A program made the position numbers and the translations under genes. Of a DNA stretch of 50,969 bases, positions 18,807 to 30,416 are shown one piece after another; within the stretch, counting starts at the first letter, position 1; every line of letters starts with the position of its first letter. The notes beneath the pieces were generated by a model. It was given only the letters and a program-made list of their open reading frames with translations, was not told the origin of the DNA and made no database searches. The stretch comes from Tepidimonas thermarum (lineage in GTDB: Bacteria > Pseudomonadota > Gammaproteobacteria > Burkholderiales > Burkholderiaceae_C): contig NZ_VJOL01000013.1 in the NCBI RefSeq assembly GCF_007556705.1, forward strand, positions 1 through 50,969, read 5' to 3'.

Positions 18807-19580
18807 ATGAACATCCGCCACGACGCCCAGGTCATCGGCCAGGGGCCGCGCAAGGTGCTGATGCTGCACGGCTGGTTTGGCCATGCCCGGGGCTGGGGGC
18901 CGATGGTGCAGCATCTGGACACCGACGCCTTCAGCTACGCCTTCATGGACTACCGCGGCTATGGGCACCGCAAGGGCAGCGGCGGGCCGTACACCATCGA
19001 GCAGATTGCGCACGACGCGCTGGCGCTGGCCGACCAGCTGGGGTGGGAGCGCTTTGCCCTCGCGGGGCACTCGATGGGCGGCAGCGCCATCCAGTACGTG
19101 CTGGCCGAAGCGCCGCAGCGGGTGCAGGCGCTGGTGGGCATCACCCCGGTGCCCGCCAGCGGCGTGCCGTTTGACCCGCAGGGGTGGGCGTTTTTCTCGG
19201 CCGCGGCGCAAGATCCGGCCACGCGCCGCGCCATCATCGACCTGACCACGGGGCAGCGGCTGACCGGCACCTGGCTGGATGCGATGGTGCGCTCGTCGCT
19301 GGCCCATTCGGACGTCGAAGCCTTTGCCGCGTACCTGACGGCCTGGGCCAAGACCGCTTTCGTCGAGCGCATCCAGGGCCAGACGGTGCCGGTGCTGGTG
19401 GTGGCCGGCGAGCACGACCCTGCGCTGGGCGAGGCGACGTGCCGCGCGACCTGGCTGCAGCACTACCCCCACGCCCGGCTGGAGGTGATGGCCAATGCAG
19501 GCCACTACCCCATGGACGAAACCCCGATCGCGTTGGTGACCGTGATGGAGCGGTTTTTGCGCGACGCGGTTGCGCTGTGA
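18807..19580 (+). CDS. Alpha/beta hydrolase
   Basis: The 257-residue protein has the alpha/beta hydrolase fold with nucleophile elbow GHSMGG (serine), acid loop AGEHDPALG (aspartate) and terminal AGHYPMDE (histidine), and an oxyanion region MLHGWFGHARGW. Substrate is unknown; esterase, lactonase or C-C hydrolase activities are all possible. The ATG at 18807 follows GAGGAG by eight bases. The small cysteine-rich protein gene starts 10 bp downstream and is probably co-transcribed. Confidence 0.88.
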   Translation: MNIRHDAQVIGQGPRKVLMLHGWFGHARGWGPMVQHLDTDAFSYAFMDYRGYGHRKGSGGPYTIEQIAHDALALADQLGWERFALAGHSMGGSAIQYVLAEAPQRVQALVGITPVPASGVPFDPQGWAFFSAAAQDPATRRAIIDLTTGQRLTGTWLDAMVRSSLAHSDVEAFAAYLTAWAKTAFVERIQGQTVPVLVVAGEHDPALGEATCRATWLQHYPHARLEVMANAGHYPMDETPIALVTVMERFLRDAVAL

Positions 19581-19590
19581 AGGGGCTGCC

Positions 19591-19818
19591 GTGACGACCG
19601 AGTCGGCCGGCACAGCCACGCCGGTGAACCCGACGCGCTGTCCGCTGTGCGGGGGCGCCAACGGCTGCGCCATGGAGCAAGAGCGCCTGACGGGCCAGGC
19701 CCAGGCGCCGTGCTGGTGCACCCGCGTGGCGTTTGCGGCCGAGGTGCTGGACCGCATCCCGCCGCATGCCCGCGGCTTGGCGTGTGTGTGCGCGCGCTGC
19801 GCGCTCGCGCGGGGCTGA
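19591..19818 (+). CDS. Cysteine-rich CWC family protein
   Basis: The 75-residue protein has the pattern of the CWC family: CPLCGGANGCAME, CWCTRVAF, and a C-terminal CVCARCA. The paired cysteines suggest zinc binding; the biological role is not known. I chose the GTG at 19591, which follows GAAGGGG, over a TTG at 19570 that overlaps the hydrolase stop. It follows the hydrolase gene directly. Confidence 0.8.
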   Translation: MTTESAGTATPVNPTRCPLCGGANGCAMEQERLTGQAQAPCWCTRVAFAAEVLDRIPPHARGLACVCARCALARG

Positions 19819-19848
19819 CGCCAGTCGGCGGGGCGGCGCCGCTGCCCC

Positions 19849-20673
19849 TCAGGGCTGCGCGAGGTCCACGGGGGGGTGACCGCCGGTGCGGTCCCCCGGC
19901 TGGGCTGACCGGTGGTGCAGGGGCGCGACCGCGCGCCGAAACGTTGCGCTTATCCGCAGGGGCGCCGCTTCGACCTCGCGCTGCACCACGATGCCGCCAT
20001 CGGTGCGTGCGAGCTGTTGCGCCAGCAGCCACAGCACGCCGTCGGTGCGCGCCGAGGCGGGGGCGGTTGCGTCGGTGGGCCACACCGCCAGCTCCAGCCA
20101 GGCGCGCCGGGGCGGGGGCTCGCCGGCCGGGTGCGCGCCGTCCTCGGCCGGGCGGGGCTCGACGCCGACCTCGAGCTGGCTGCCGTGCTGCAGGCCCCAC
20201 TCGAGCAGCGTTTGCACCAGGCTGTACGCCAGCGTGGGGTCGATGAACAGCTCCACCGGCTGCAGCCGGCGCTGCACCGTCACACCCTGCGCCAGCAGTG
20301 CGTCGCGGCGCTCGTCCAGCACCGCGGCCACCACCTGCGCCAGGTCCACCTTCTCGTGCGATTGGCGCACCTGTCCGCTTTGCAGGCGCACGATTTGTTG
20401 CGCCTGGATCCCGCAGTGTTTCAGGCGCAGCGCCGGCACGGCCAGGATGCGGTATTCCGCCTCGGTGATGCGGCCGCGCTGCTGCAACAGCGCCAGCCCG
20501 CGCAACAGGTGATCGACCGATTCGATGGCCTGTTCGGTCACCGCCACCGCCAGGTCGGGCCAGTGTGCATCCATGCGCCACGCGCATGCCGAGGGCGGCT
20601 CGGACGCCGAGGTGTGGTCGCGCGAGGGGGTGTCGGTCACAGAGGGGTGGCCAGATGGGCGGGCTGCAAACAC
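19849..20673 (-). CDS. Histidine kinase-like protein, apparently degenerate
   Basis: The product (up to 274 residues) has a helical first half with LKHCGIQAQQIVRLQSGQVRQSHEKVDL, like the second dimerisation helix and linker of sensor kinases, followed by an ATPase-like fold where the N-box position reads DPTLAYSLVQTLLEWGLQHG. The asparagine needed for ATP/Mg binding is missing, and the G1/G2 glycine boxes are not visible. No sensor domain or membrane helix is present. It may be a pseudokinase or protein-interaction module. The start is uncertain: GTG at 20673 or 20679, or ATG at 20574. It is divergent from hemB. Confidence 0.65.
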   Translation of the reverse strand: MFAARPSGHPSVTDTPSRDHTSASEPPSACAWRMDAHWPDLAVAVTEQAIESVDHLLRGLALLQQRGRITEAEYRILAVPALRLKHCGIQAQQIVRLQSGQVRQSHEKVDLAQVVAAVLDERRDALLAQGVTVQRRLQPVELFIDPTLAYSLVQTLLEWGLQHGSQLEVGVEPRPAEDGAHPAGEPPPRRAWLELAVWPTDATAPASARTDGVLWLLAQQLARTDGGIVVQREVEAAPLRISATFRRAVAPLHHRSAQPGDRTGGHPPVDLAQP

Positions 20674-20688
20674 GGCCACCCAGTGTAG

Positions 20689-21747
<1,059 letters not shown>

Positions 21748-21755
21748 AACCGACC

Positions 21756-22162
21756 ATGCGGCATTTGCAACCCACCGAAGCGTGGCACTGGCTGCAATCC
21801 TGCGCGGATCTGCCGCCCGCACAGCGGCCGCTGTTCGTCGATGTGCGCATGGAGATCGAATCGCTCTACGTCGGGCGCCCGCCGGGGGTGGTCAACATCC
21901 CGTGGTACGAGTACCCGGATCTCACTCCCGATCCGCAGGGCTTTGCACACAAGGTGTTGCAGGAGGCCGGCCATCGGGAGCGCCCGATCCTGCTGATCTG
22001 CCGCAGTGGCAAGCGCACGCTGGACGCTGGCGCGGCCCTGGAGGCGGCCGGCTTTACCGACGTGGCGCACGTGGTGCACGGCTTCGAGGGCGAGCTCGAC
22101 GAGCACTTCCACCGCTCCACGCGCAACGGCTGGCGTTTTGAGGGGCTGCCCTGGGAACAGAT

Positions 22163-22166
<4 letters not shown>
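21756..22166 (+). CDS. Rhodanese-like sulfurtransferase
   Basis: This 136-residue single rhodanese domain protein has the active-site loop LICRSGKRT with the catalytic cysteine and the conserved FVDVRMEIE and [10 protein letters not shown] segments. It may transfer sulfane sulfur; the acceptor is unknown. It lies between hemB and recQ, overlapping recQ by four bases (GTGA), so the three genes are probably co-transcribed. Confidence 0.88.
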
Positions 22167-24106
<1,940 letters not shown>

Positions 24107-24125
24107 GCGCGGCCGGCGGGCCGCG

Positions 24126-25073
24126 TCAGCGCCGCGCGCGCAGGCCGGCGCAGTGGTCCACGGGCGGCACGGCCGGGGTGAGCCAGAGGGCATCGGCCGC
24201 CGCTGTGGGCACGAGCGCCGCCGGCGCGTCGTCGCTGGCCACCAGCTCCACCACCCGCGGCGCCGGGGCTGCCGGCCCCGCCCGGCGTGCCAGGTGCAGC
24301 GGCACCCCGTACGGGCGGCGCGCGTGCTGGGCCCCGGTGATGAGCAACACGGTGCGCCCTGGCGTATGCTGTGCCAACAGGGTGGCGGCCATGCTGTCGT
24401 CGCGGGCGATTTGGATGCGCGCCATCGGCCGCAGCTGCGCCGCGGGCAGCACGCCACAGTGCGCGGTGTCGATCAGGCGTTCGAGCGCGTGCAGGCCGTC
24501 CGCGGGCAACAGGGTGTCCCAGTCCGCATCGGCCATCACCGCATGGTGCTGCGCCCGCGGCAGGTTGGCGCCGACCACCGGGACCCCGGCGCGCACGGCC
24601 GCCATCACCACCGGCCCGTAGCGCGCCCACGGCCAGCCGGCGTCGTGCCAGGCCAGGGCTTGCCGCACCGCCTCCTCCGGCGCGTCGGGGCGCAGGCTGC
24701 CACTGTCGCGGCCGCGCTCGGCCATTTCCAGCACCACCGCCGCCAGCGCTCCCTGCCCGGCCAAGACGCGCACCACCGCCACCTGCAGCGTTTGGTGCGC
24801 GTCGGCGTCGTGCTGTTCCCCCAACAGCCACCAGGGCGCAGGCCCCAGCGCCTGGATTTGCTGCTCCACCCAGGCCGCCAACGCCGGCGCATCGGGCAGC
24901 ACCGGGCGCGCATCGGCCACGACCGATGGCGCCGCCCGCACGGGCACGCTACCCCCGCCCAACCACGCCCCGATGCCGGCCATGAGCGCACCACGCAACC
25001 AGGCGCGGCGATCGCAGCGACGCCATGCGGGCATGGCGGGTTGGTTGCGGCGTGCGCTGGGGCTGCGGTTCAT
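24126..25073 (-). CDS. ChaN family haem-binding/uptake (Tiki-fold) protein
   Basis: The 315-residue protein begins with a twin-arginine-like signal (CDRRAWLRGALMAGIGAWLG). It then shows the ChaN/DUF399 features: WWLLGEQHDADAHQ, VLEMAERGRDSGSLRP, ARYGPVVMAAVRAGVPVVGANLPR and TVLLITGAQHARRPYGVP. ChaN proteins bind haem or act as metalloprotease-like folds; in vivo function is unclear. The ATG at 25073 gives a sensible signal peptide. It converges with recQ with a 19 bp gap. Confidence 0.8.
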   Translation of the reverse strand: MNRSPSARRNQPAMPAWRRCDRRAWLRGALMAGIGAWLGGGSVPVRAAPSVVADARPVLPDAPALAAWVEQQIQALGPAPWWLLGEQHDADAHQTLQVAVVRVLAGQGALAAVVLEMAERGRDSGSLRPDAPEEAVRQALAWHDAGWPWARYGPVVMAAVRAGVPVVGANLPRAQHHAVMADADWDTLLPADGLHALERLIDTAHCGVLPAAQLRPMARIQIARDDSMAATLLAQHTPGRTVLLITGAQHARRPYGVPLHLARRAGPAAPAPRVVELVASDDAPAALVPTAAADALWLTPAVPPVDHCAGLRARR

Positions 25074-25117
25074 CGACACAAAACGCGTGCGAAAGAGCCC
25101 CAAGCGTTCAGTCGTCC

Positions 25118-25408
25118 TCAGTGCACCACCAGCGGCGTTTGCGCCAGGGACGCGTAGCGCTCGAGCGTGTCCTCCACCTCTTCCTGGGTGGGGGTGTTTT
25201 TTTGCCACGCCTCGATTTTTTGCTGGAACAGCTCGGCCCACGAGCCGTCGAGGTACACCTCTTTGCCGGAGCGCTTGTCCACGATCTCAAAGCCGTGCCT
25301 GGGCATCACAGGCCGCGGGCTGTCCCCTTCGGCCGCACTAGCCACCTCCTGGGCGTTGGCCAGGATGTGGACCACCGCGAAACTGTCGGAGTTGTAGAGC
25401 ATGTGCAT
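25118..25408 (-). CDS. DUF3567 family protein
   Basis: The 96-residue protein MHMLYNSDSFAVVHILANAQ... matches the DUF3567 family, seen mainly in Betaproteobacteria. It contains GFEIVDKRSGKEVYLDGSWA and an acidic C-terminal helix. Function unknown. GAGGATAG precedes the ATG at 25408, which is preferred over an in-frame ATG eight codons upstream. It lies 44 bp before the ChaN-type gene in the same direction. Confidence 0.85.
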   Translation of the reverse strand: MHMLYNSDSFAVVHILANAQEVASAAEGDSPRPVMPRHGFEIVDKRSGKEVYLDGSWAELFQQKIEAWQKNTPTQEEVEDTLERYASLAQTPLVVH

Positions 25409-25501
25409 GGCCACACTATCCTCGAAATGCAAAGTCCCTGCAAGCGACAGGCAGGCGTAGCTGCCACTGCGATGCGGATATCGGGCCGCGTGGCCCGTTT
25501 T

Positions 25502-26650
25502 TCAAGGGGACGCCGGGTTCGGCAGCAGCGCGCGCAACCGTTGGTCGACCCAGTCGCCATCGGCCTGCTGGACCCGGATGCGCACCGGCAGGCCCGGCAG
25601 CACGGGGCTAAACCACAGTTCCACGCCCGGGCCGTTACCTGGCCCGGCCACGCGTTGCACCCGCACCGCATCGAACGTGCCGGCCGGCACGGTGAGGCGC
25701 TCGTGCACGCCCGCAGCGAACGCCCAGGACTCGAGCTGTTTGGCGCCCATGACCGGCACGGCCCAGCGCTGCCCCGGCGCGGCCGTGGCCATCCAGCCGC
25801 CCAGTTGCACGAAGACCGACAATCGGTCCTGCGTGCCGCTGGGCAGGCGCTCCACCGTCACGCCGCTGTGCAGACGGGCTGTGCCGGGGCCGTCGTCGGC
25901 CGGCCAGTCGAAGGCGATCCAACGCGCGTTGCGGGCCCGGTCCTCGAAGCGCTGTGGCCGCAAGCCAGCCGGCCCCACCGTACCGCTGCTGGTCTGGGTG
26001 CGGCTGCCTACCCAAAAGGCGCGCATCGTCAGCTCGGCCTGGTAGCGCGTGCCGTCGGTTTGCCAGTGGAGGATGGCGGTGGCGCGGTAGGGCAGTCCGC
26101 GCGCTTCGCCCGTGACCTCGTACTCCCAGTGGGCAGGTGGCGGGGGCATCCACGCAGGCGGTGGTGGCACGTCCTGCGTCCGGGCATCGGCGCGGGCGAC
26201 GGCCACCGCCTCCGCAGCATCGCTGCCGGGCGTGTCCAGCGGCGCCCTTTCGGTGGCGGCGCTGGCGGCGGTCTGCAGCACGTCGGGCGCAACGTCGCCG
26301 GGCAGCGCGTCGAGCGCCGGTGGGGGCGGCTGGGCGGCCAGCGCCGGCGTGGGCGTATCGGGCGCGACGGCGGGGCTGTCCGCTGCGCGCGGTGCCGGGG
26401 GCTGGCTGCGGGAGGGCGTGCGGTGCACGCGCGTGTCAGCGCGTGGCACGGCAGGGGTGGGCACGGCGGACGGTGGTGCGGCGGGCAGCAGCGCCGCCAT
26501 GACCGGAGCGCGCGGCGCTGCACCGAGGCCCCCATCCGGGTCGCTGCCGGTGACCCGGGTCCAGGCCCAGCCCAGCGCGAGCGCGTGCGCGCCCGCGACC
26601 GCCGCTAAGACGGCCATGGCCCGGCGCCGTTGGGTGTGCCACCACGTCAT
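25502..26650 (-). CDS. DUF3108 domain protein with N-terminal membrane anchor
   Basis: The 382-residue protein has a short cytoplasmic tail, one transmembrane helix (MAVLAAVAGAHALALGWAW), a long proline/alanine-rich linker to about residue 170, and a C-terminal DUF3108 domain (HWEYEVTGEARGLPYRATAI ... VWFSP-type end). It is predicted to face the periplasm. Function unknown. The start at 26650 lacks a good ribosome site. It is divergent from the FAH-like gene with a 44 bp gap. Confidence 0.8.
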   Translation of the reverse strand: MTWWHTQRRRAMAVLAAVAGAHALALGWAWTRVTGSDPDGGLGAAPRAPVMAALLPAAPPSAVPTPAVPRADTRVHRTPSRSQPPAPRAADSPAVAPDTPTPALAAQPPPPALDALPGDVAPDVLQTAASAATERAPLDTPGSDAAEAVAVARADARTQDVPPPPAWMPPPPAHWEYEVTGEARGLPYRATAILHWQTDGTRYQAELTMRAFWVGSRTQTSSGTVGPAGLRPQRFEDRARNARWIAFDWPADDGPGTARLHSGVTVERLPSGTQDRLSVFVQLGGWMATAAPGQRWAVPVMGAKQLESWAFAAGVHERLTVPAGTFDAVRVQRVAGPGNGPGVELWFSPVLPGLPVRIRVQQADGDWVDQRLRALLPNPASP

Positions 26651-26694
26651 GGGAGGGATACTAGCGGCTGCACGGCAATCGCAACACTTGACCC

Positions 26695-27627
26695 ATGAAA
26701 CTTGCCACGTACCGCGACGGCAGCCGGGATGGCCAGCTCGTCGTCGTTTCGCGCGACGGCGCACTGGCGCACTACGCCACCGGGATCGCCGACACGCTGC
26801 AGCAGGCGCTGGACGACTGGAATTTCATCGCGCCCCAGTTGCGCGATCTGGCCCTCACGCTCGAGCAGGGCAAGGCCCGGCACGCGTTTGCCTTCGACGC
26901 GCGCCAGTGCATGGCCCCGCTGCCGCGCGCCGTGGGCTGGCTGGCGCCCGATGACGACACGGCCGAGCCGCGGCCCTGGCGCAGCGATGCGTTGTGGGGG
27001 CCGATGCGGCCGCTGCCGGCCGTGGGCGGCAGCGCCGACGTCGGGCCGGCGTTGGCCGTGCTGTGCGGCGATGTGGCACCCGATGCGGATGCCGCCGTCG
27101 CGCTCGAGGGGGTGCGTCTGGTGGCGCTGGCCTGCCACTGGCGCCGTGCGCCGGACGGCGATGCGCCGCACGCGCCCTGGGGGGTGACGGTGGCGCCGTG
27201 CGTGGTCACACCCGATGCCCTGGGCGCGGCGTGGCGTGAGGGTCGGCTGACGGCTAGCGTGACGACGGCGTGGAACGGACGCAAGCTCGGCATTGCCGAG
27301 GGGGCGGATCAAACGGTGTCGTTTGGCGCGCTGCTGGCGGCGGCCGCGCGCGGTCGCGGGCTGGCGGCCGGCGTTGCCGTGGCCGGCGGCGTGCTGCCCA
27401 CGCCCCAGGTGGCGGGCGACCCGCCCGCGTGGCCCCGTGGCTATGCCACCTTGGCGATGCGCCGCGCTGCCGAGCGGCTCACGCTGGGGCGGGAGGTGAC
27501 ACCGTGGTTGACGCCCGGCGACCGGGTGCAGATCGAGGCGCGCCTGCCCGACGGCAGCGCCCCGTTTGGCGCCATCGACGTGGTCTGGGCGGCCCCGCCT
27601 CACAACGATGGCGTGACGGCCGGGTGA
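26695..27627 (+). CDS. Fumarylacetoacetate hydrolase-fold protein, active site degraded
   Basis: The 310-residue protein has the whole FAH fold: N-terminal MKLATYRDGSRDGQLVVVSRD, then VVTPDALGAAWREGRL, WNGRKLGIAEGADQTVSFG and GDRVQIEARLPDGSAPFGAI. The residues that bind the metal in active homologues appear to be gone: the usual DFEAEvAVv segment reads SADVGPALAVLCGDV and the NDVSLR region reads ACHWRRAP. I therefore expect it to be non-catalytic or changed in chemistry. Its 3' end overlaps the converging dksA-like gene by 28 bp. Confidence 0.8.
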   Translation: MKLATYRDGSRDGQLVVVSRDGALAHYATGIADTLQQALDDWNFIAPQLRDLALTLEQGKARHAFAFDARQCMAPLPRAVGWLAPDDDTAEPRPWRSDALWGPMRPLPAVGGSADVGPALAVLCGDVAPDADAAVALEGVRLVALACHWRRAPDGDAPHAPWGVTVAPCVVTPDALGAAWREGRLTASVTTAWNGRKLGIAEGADQTVSFGALLAAAARGRGLAAGVAVAGGVLPTPQVAGDPPAWPRGYATLAMRRAAERLTLGREVTPWLTPGDRVQIEARLPDGSAPFGAIDVVWAAPPHNDGVTAG

Positions 27628-27983
27628 TCGTGCTCGTAGCGGGTTTGGCAGGGCACGCACCGCAGCGCCGTGGGGTTGGCGTGCAGGCGCGCGGCCGGGA
27701 TGTCGGCACCGCAGTCCACGCACAGCCCGTAGGTGCCCGCCGCAATGCGTTGCAGCGCGTCGTCGATCGCGCGCAGTGCAGCGGTCTCGCGCTCATCGAG
27801 CGCCTGCGCCAGATCGCGCTCGCCATCGACCTGGCTCCAGTCGCCGCTTTGAATCTCGTGCGGGTCGAGCGCCGCTTGGGCGCGTCCGACCTTGCCGCCG
27901 CGCTGGGCCCGAATTTGCGCGATCAGCTCGGTGCGCATGTGCTGCAGTTGCTGGGCAAAGGTGTCGGAAATCGGTTCGCTCAT
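27600..27983 (-). CDS. TraR/DksA family zinc-finger protein
   Basis: The 127-residue protein has an N-terminal coiled coil and a C-terminal four-cysteine zinc finger, CVDCG...CVPC with a 17-residue spacer. It resembles short DksA paralogues that bind the RNA polymerase secondary channel. The coiled-coil tip (WSQVDGERDLA) retains acidic residues but is not a clean DxxDxA. The ATG at 27983 (MSEPISDTF) was chosen over a longer low-complexity reading. It converges with and overlaps the FAH-like gene. Confidence 0.85.
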   Translation of the reverse strand: MSEPISDTFAQQLQHMRTELIAQIRAQRGGKVGRAQAALDPHEIQSGDWSQVDGERDLAQALDERETAALRAIDDALQRIAAGTYGLCVDCGADIPAARLHANPTALRCVPCQTRYEHDHPAVTPSL

Positions 27984-28239
27984 GGCTTGGTGTCCAGGGT
28001 GGGGCCCGGCGTGGGCCCTATGGCCAATTGTGGCGCGATCGGCCACCCTGCACCAGCGGGGGCGCGCGCCACGGCAGCCCAAGGTGGCGCGGCCTTGACG
28101 CCGATCAAACCGGCGCTCCGCCACGCGGGGGCTGGCAGGCGCAGGGCCCGGTTGGCCCCTCTGGGCGCATGCACCGGGCTGTGGCATGCTATGGCATCAA
28201 CGCACGCTCCCGTGTGCGTGGCCCCGTCAGGACCGACCC

Positions 28240-29028
28240 ATGACCCCGCTTGACGTCAACGCCCTCCAAGCCGCCTTTGCGCCGTATGCCCGCTACATCC
28301 CGGGGTTTGCCTTTTTGCAGGGGCTTGCCGGCGGGGGGGGCGGCGACGCGCCCCCGATGGCGCAGTGGGTGGCGCCGGTGTTCGATGTCGAGGAGCTCGA
28401 CCGCCGCATCCGCGATCTCAAGGCCGTGCACTTCTGGCTGGAGCAAAACGCGCGCGCCCTGCAGGCCACCATACAGGCCCTCGAGGTGCAAAAAATGACC
28501 CTGGCCACGTTGCAGGGCATGAACGTCAGCCTGGGGGAGGTGGGCCAGGCGTTGGCGGCGGCAGCGGCCGCTGCCGCCACGCCGGCATCCGCATCCGCCC
28601 CCGCGCCGACCCGCCAGGACGCTGCTGCCGCCGCGCCTGGCGCAGCGGCGGCGCCAGCGCCCGCCGCGGCAGAGGGGGCGCCCGGGGTCGATCCGGTGCG
28701 GTGGTGGCGCTCGCTCACCGAACAGTTTCAGGCGATCGCCACCCAGGCCATGCAGGACATGACCCAGCACGCCGCCACGGCGGCGGCCAGTGCCGTCGCC
28801 CGCTCGGCCACGCCGGGCGCACCCCTGGCCGACCCGGTGGCGCCGACGGCCACGCCGACGACCGCGCCTGCGCCGCGTCCGGCGCGCGCGCGGGCCACCC
28901 GGGCGCCGGCGGCGCGCTCGGCCGGGGCGGGCAAGACCAGCCCCCCGGCGACGGGGTCGGCACGCCCGCGTGGCGGTGCCGCGCGGCCGGCAGCGGCCCC
29001 GCCGGCGTCACGGAGGTCGCGCGGGTGA
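28240..29028 (+). CDS. phaM: PhaM-type polyhydroxyalkanoate granule protein
   Basis: The 262-residue protein has the PhaM pattern: helical N-terminus, then VEELDRRIRDLKAVHFWLEQ and NARALQATIQALEVQKMTLA, and a long Ala/Pro/Arg-rich C-terminal tail (after about residue 190) suited to DNA binding. In Cupriavidus PhaM activates PHB synthase and tethers granules to the nucleoid. The start at 28240 follows an AGGA. It overlaps the next gene by four bases (GTGA). No phaC is in the window. Confidence 0.83.
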   Translation: MTPLDVNALQAAFAPYARYIPGFAFLQGLAGGGGGDAPPMAQWVAPVFDVEELDRRIRDLKAVHFWLEQNARALQATIQALEVQKMTLATLQGMNVSLGEVGQALAAAAAAAATPASASAPAPTRQDAAAAAPGAAAAPAPAAAEGAPGVDPVRWWRSLTEQFQAIATQAMQDMTQHAATAAASAVARSATPGAPLADPVAPTATPTTAPAPRPARARATRAPAARSAGAGKTSPPATGSARPRGGAARPAAAPPASRRSRG

Positions 29029-30353
29029 AGCGCTTCGTCCACGCCCACGCCACGCACCCGCAATGGCCGATGGCCGCGGCGCTGGTGCTGGCGCAGCTGC
29101 GCGCCCAGCTCGCCGTTGGCGCGGCCGATGGGCAGGCGGCGCAGGCTGAGGCCGCCAGCCGCCTGGGCGCAGGCGCGGCGACCACGCCCTTGGGGCTGGT
29201 GTACCTGACCGATGACTACGCCGATGCGGCCGCCGACATTCTCGACCACCTCAGCCACGCCTTGCCCCAGGTGACCGATTGGGTGGGCGCCATCGGGGTG
29301 GGCATTTGCGCCACGGGTGCCGAGTACATCGACGAGCCAGGGTTGGCCGTCATGCTGTGCGACCTGGCGCCATCGCGCTACCGGGTCTTCAGCGGCCTGG
29401 TGCCGCTGGGGGCCACGCAGGGGCCGGAGGGCTTTGTGCCCCAGACCGCGCTCGTGCACGCCGACCCCGCGACGCCGGAGCTGACGGAACTGGTGCAGGA
29501 ACTGGCCGAGCGCACCATTGGCCACTACCTGTTTGGCGGCCTGGTGGCCAGCCGTGCGGGGTCGGTGCAAATCGCACGCTCCAGCCGCGGGGCCGTGGTC
29601 GGTCACGGGCGCGAGGCCGCCCACGGCATCTACCCCGGAGGGTTCAGCGGCGTGGCCTTCGGGCCGGATGTGGGCATCGTCTCGCGGGTCACGCAGGGGG
29701 TGCGCGCGGTCTCACCGGTGTACCGGATCACGGCGGCGCAGGGCAACCGGGTCGAGGCGCTGGACGGTCAACCGGCTTTGGAGGTGTTGCTGCGCGACCT
29801 CGGGCTGTCGCTCGACGACCTGGGGGCAGTGGTCGCACGCCTGCGCGAGACCCTGGTGGGCCTGCAGGTGCCGCAGGCGCAGGCGGCCATCGCCCCCGCC
29901 CGGCCGGGGCGCGTGCCCCTGCGCGTGGGCGACGACGTGCTGGTGCGGCACGTGATCGGGCTGGACCCCCTGCGCCGCGCGGTCGTCATCGCCGACGAGG
30001 CGCCGCTGGGCGGCACCTGGATGCTGTGCGAGCGCCACGCGCAGGCCGCCCGTGCCGACTTGGTGCGCATCTGCGCCGAAATCCGCGACGAGCTCAGTCC
30101 CGATGCCGGTGACGGGCTCGCGCACGATCCCGTTGCGCGCATCGCAGGTGCGGTCTACGTCAGCTGCAACCGCCGCGGCGGCCCCCATTTTGGCGCTGCC
30201 GGGGCGGAGTTGCAGATCGTGCGCCAAGCGCTGGGTGACGTGCCCCTGGTGGGGTTCTTCGCGGCGGGGGAAATCGCGCACCACCGCCTCTACGGCTACA
30301 CCGGGGTGTTGACCGTTTTCGTGGCCGACGAGGGCGCTGGCCCCGACGGTTGA
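29025..30353 (+). CDS. FIST N/C domain sensory protein
   Basis: The 442-residue protein has a FIST N-terminal domain (GLVYLTDDYADAAADILDHL through GHYLFGGLVASR) and a FIST C-terminal domain ending VPLVGFFAAGEIAHHRLYGY. FIST domains are thought to bind small ligands such as amino acids in signalling proteins. No kinase or GGDEF output is attached, so it may act through a partner. The GTG start overlaps the phaM stop, indicating coupling to phaM. Confidence 0.88.
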   Translation: MKRFVHAHATHPQWPMAAALVLAQLRAQLAVGAADGQAAQAEAASRLGAGAATTPLGLVYLTDDYADAAADILDHLSHALPQVTDWVGAIGVGICATGAEYIDEPGLAVMLCDLAPSRYRVFSGLVPLGATQGPEGFVPQTALVHADPATPELTELVQELAERTIGHYLFGGLVASRAGSVQIARSSRGAVVGHGREAAHGIYPGGFSGVAFGPDVGIVSRVTQGVRAVSPVYRITAAQGNRVEALDGQPALEVLLRDLGLSLDDLGAVVARLRETLVGLQVPQAQAAIAPARPGRVPLRVGDDVLVRHVIGLDPLRRAVVIADEAPLGGTWMLCERHAQAARADLVRICAEIRDELSPDAGDGLAHDPVARIAGAVYVSCNRRGGPHFGAAGAELQIVRQALGDVPLVGFFAAGEIAHHRLYGYTGVLTVFVADEGAGPDG

Positions 30354-30416
30354 AAGTGGGCTGGGCCGCCCCCACCTGAGCCGGCAGTGACGCATTCCCA
30401 AGAAGAAAGGACCGCG

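Noticed and set aside
16358-18922. 854-codon open frame on the minus strand over glcB
   Set aside because: It is antisense to a certain gene, rich in His/Val/Arg/Gln with no domain, and explained by the high GC content at third positions.
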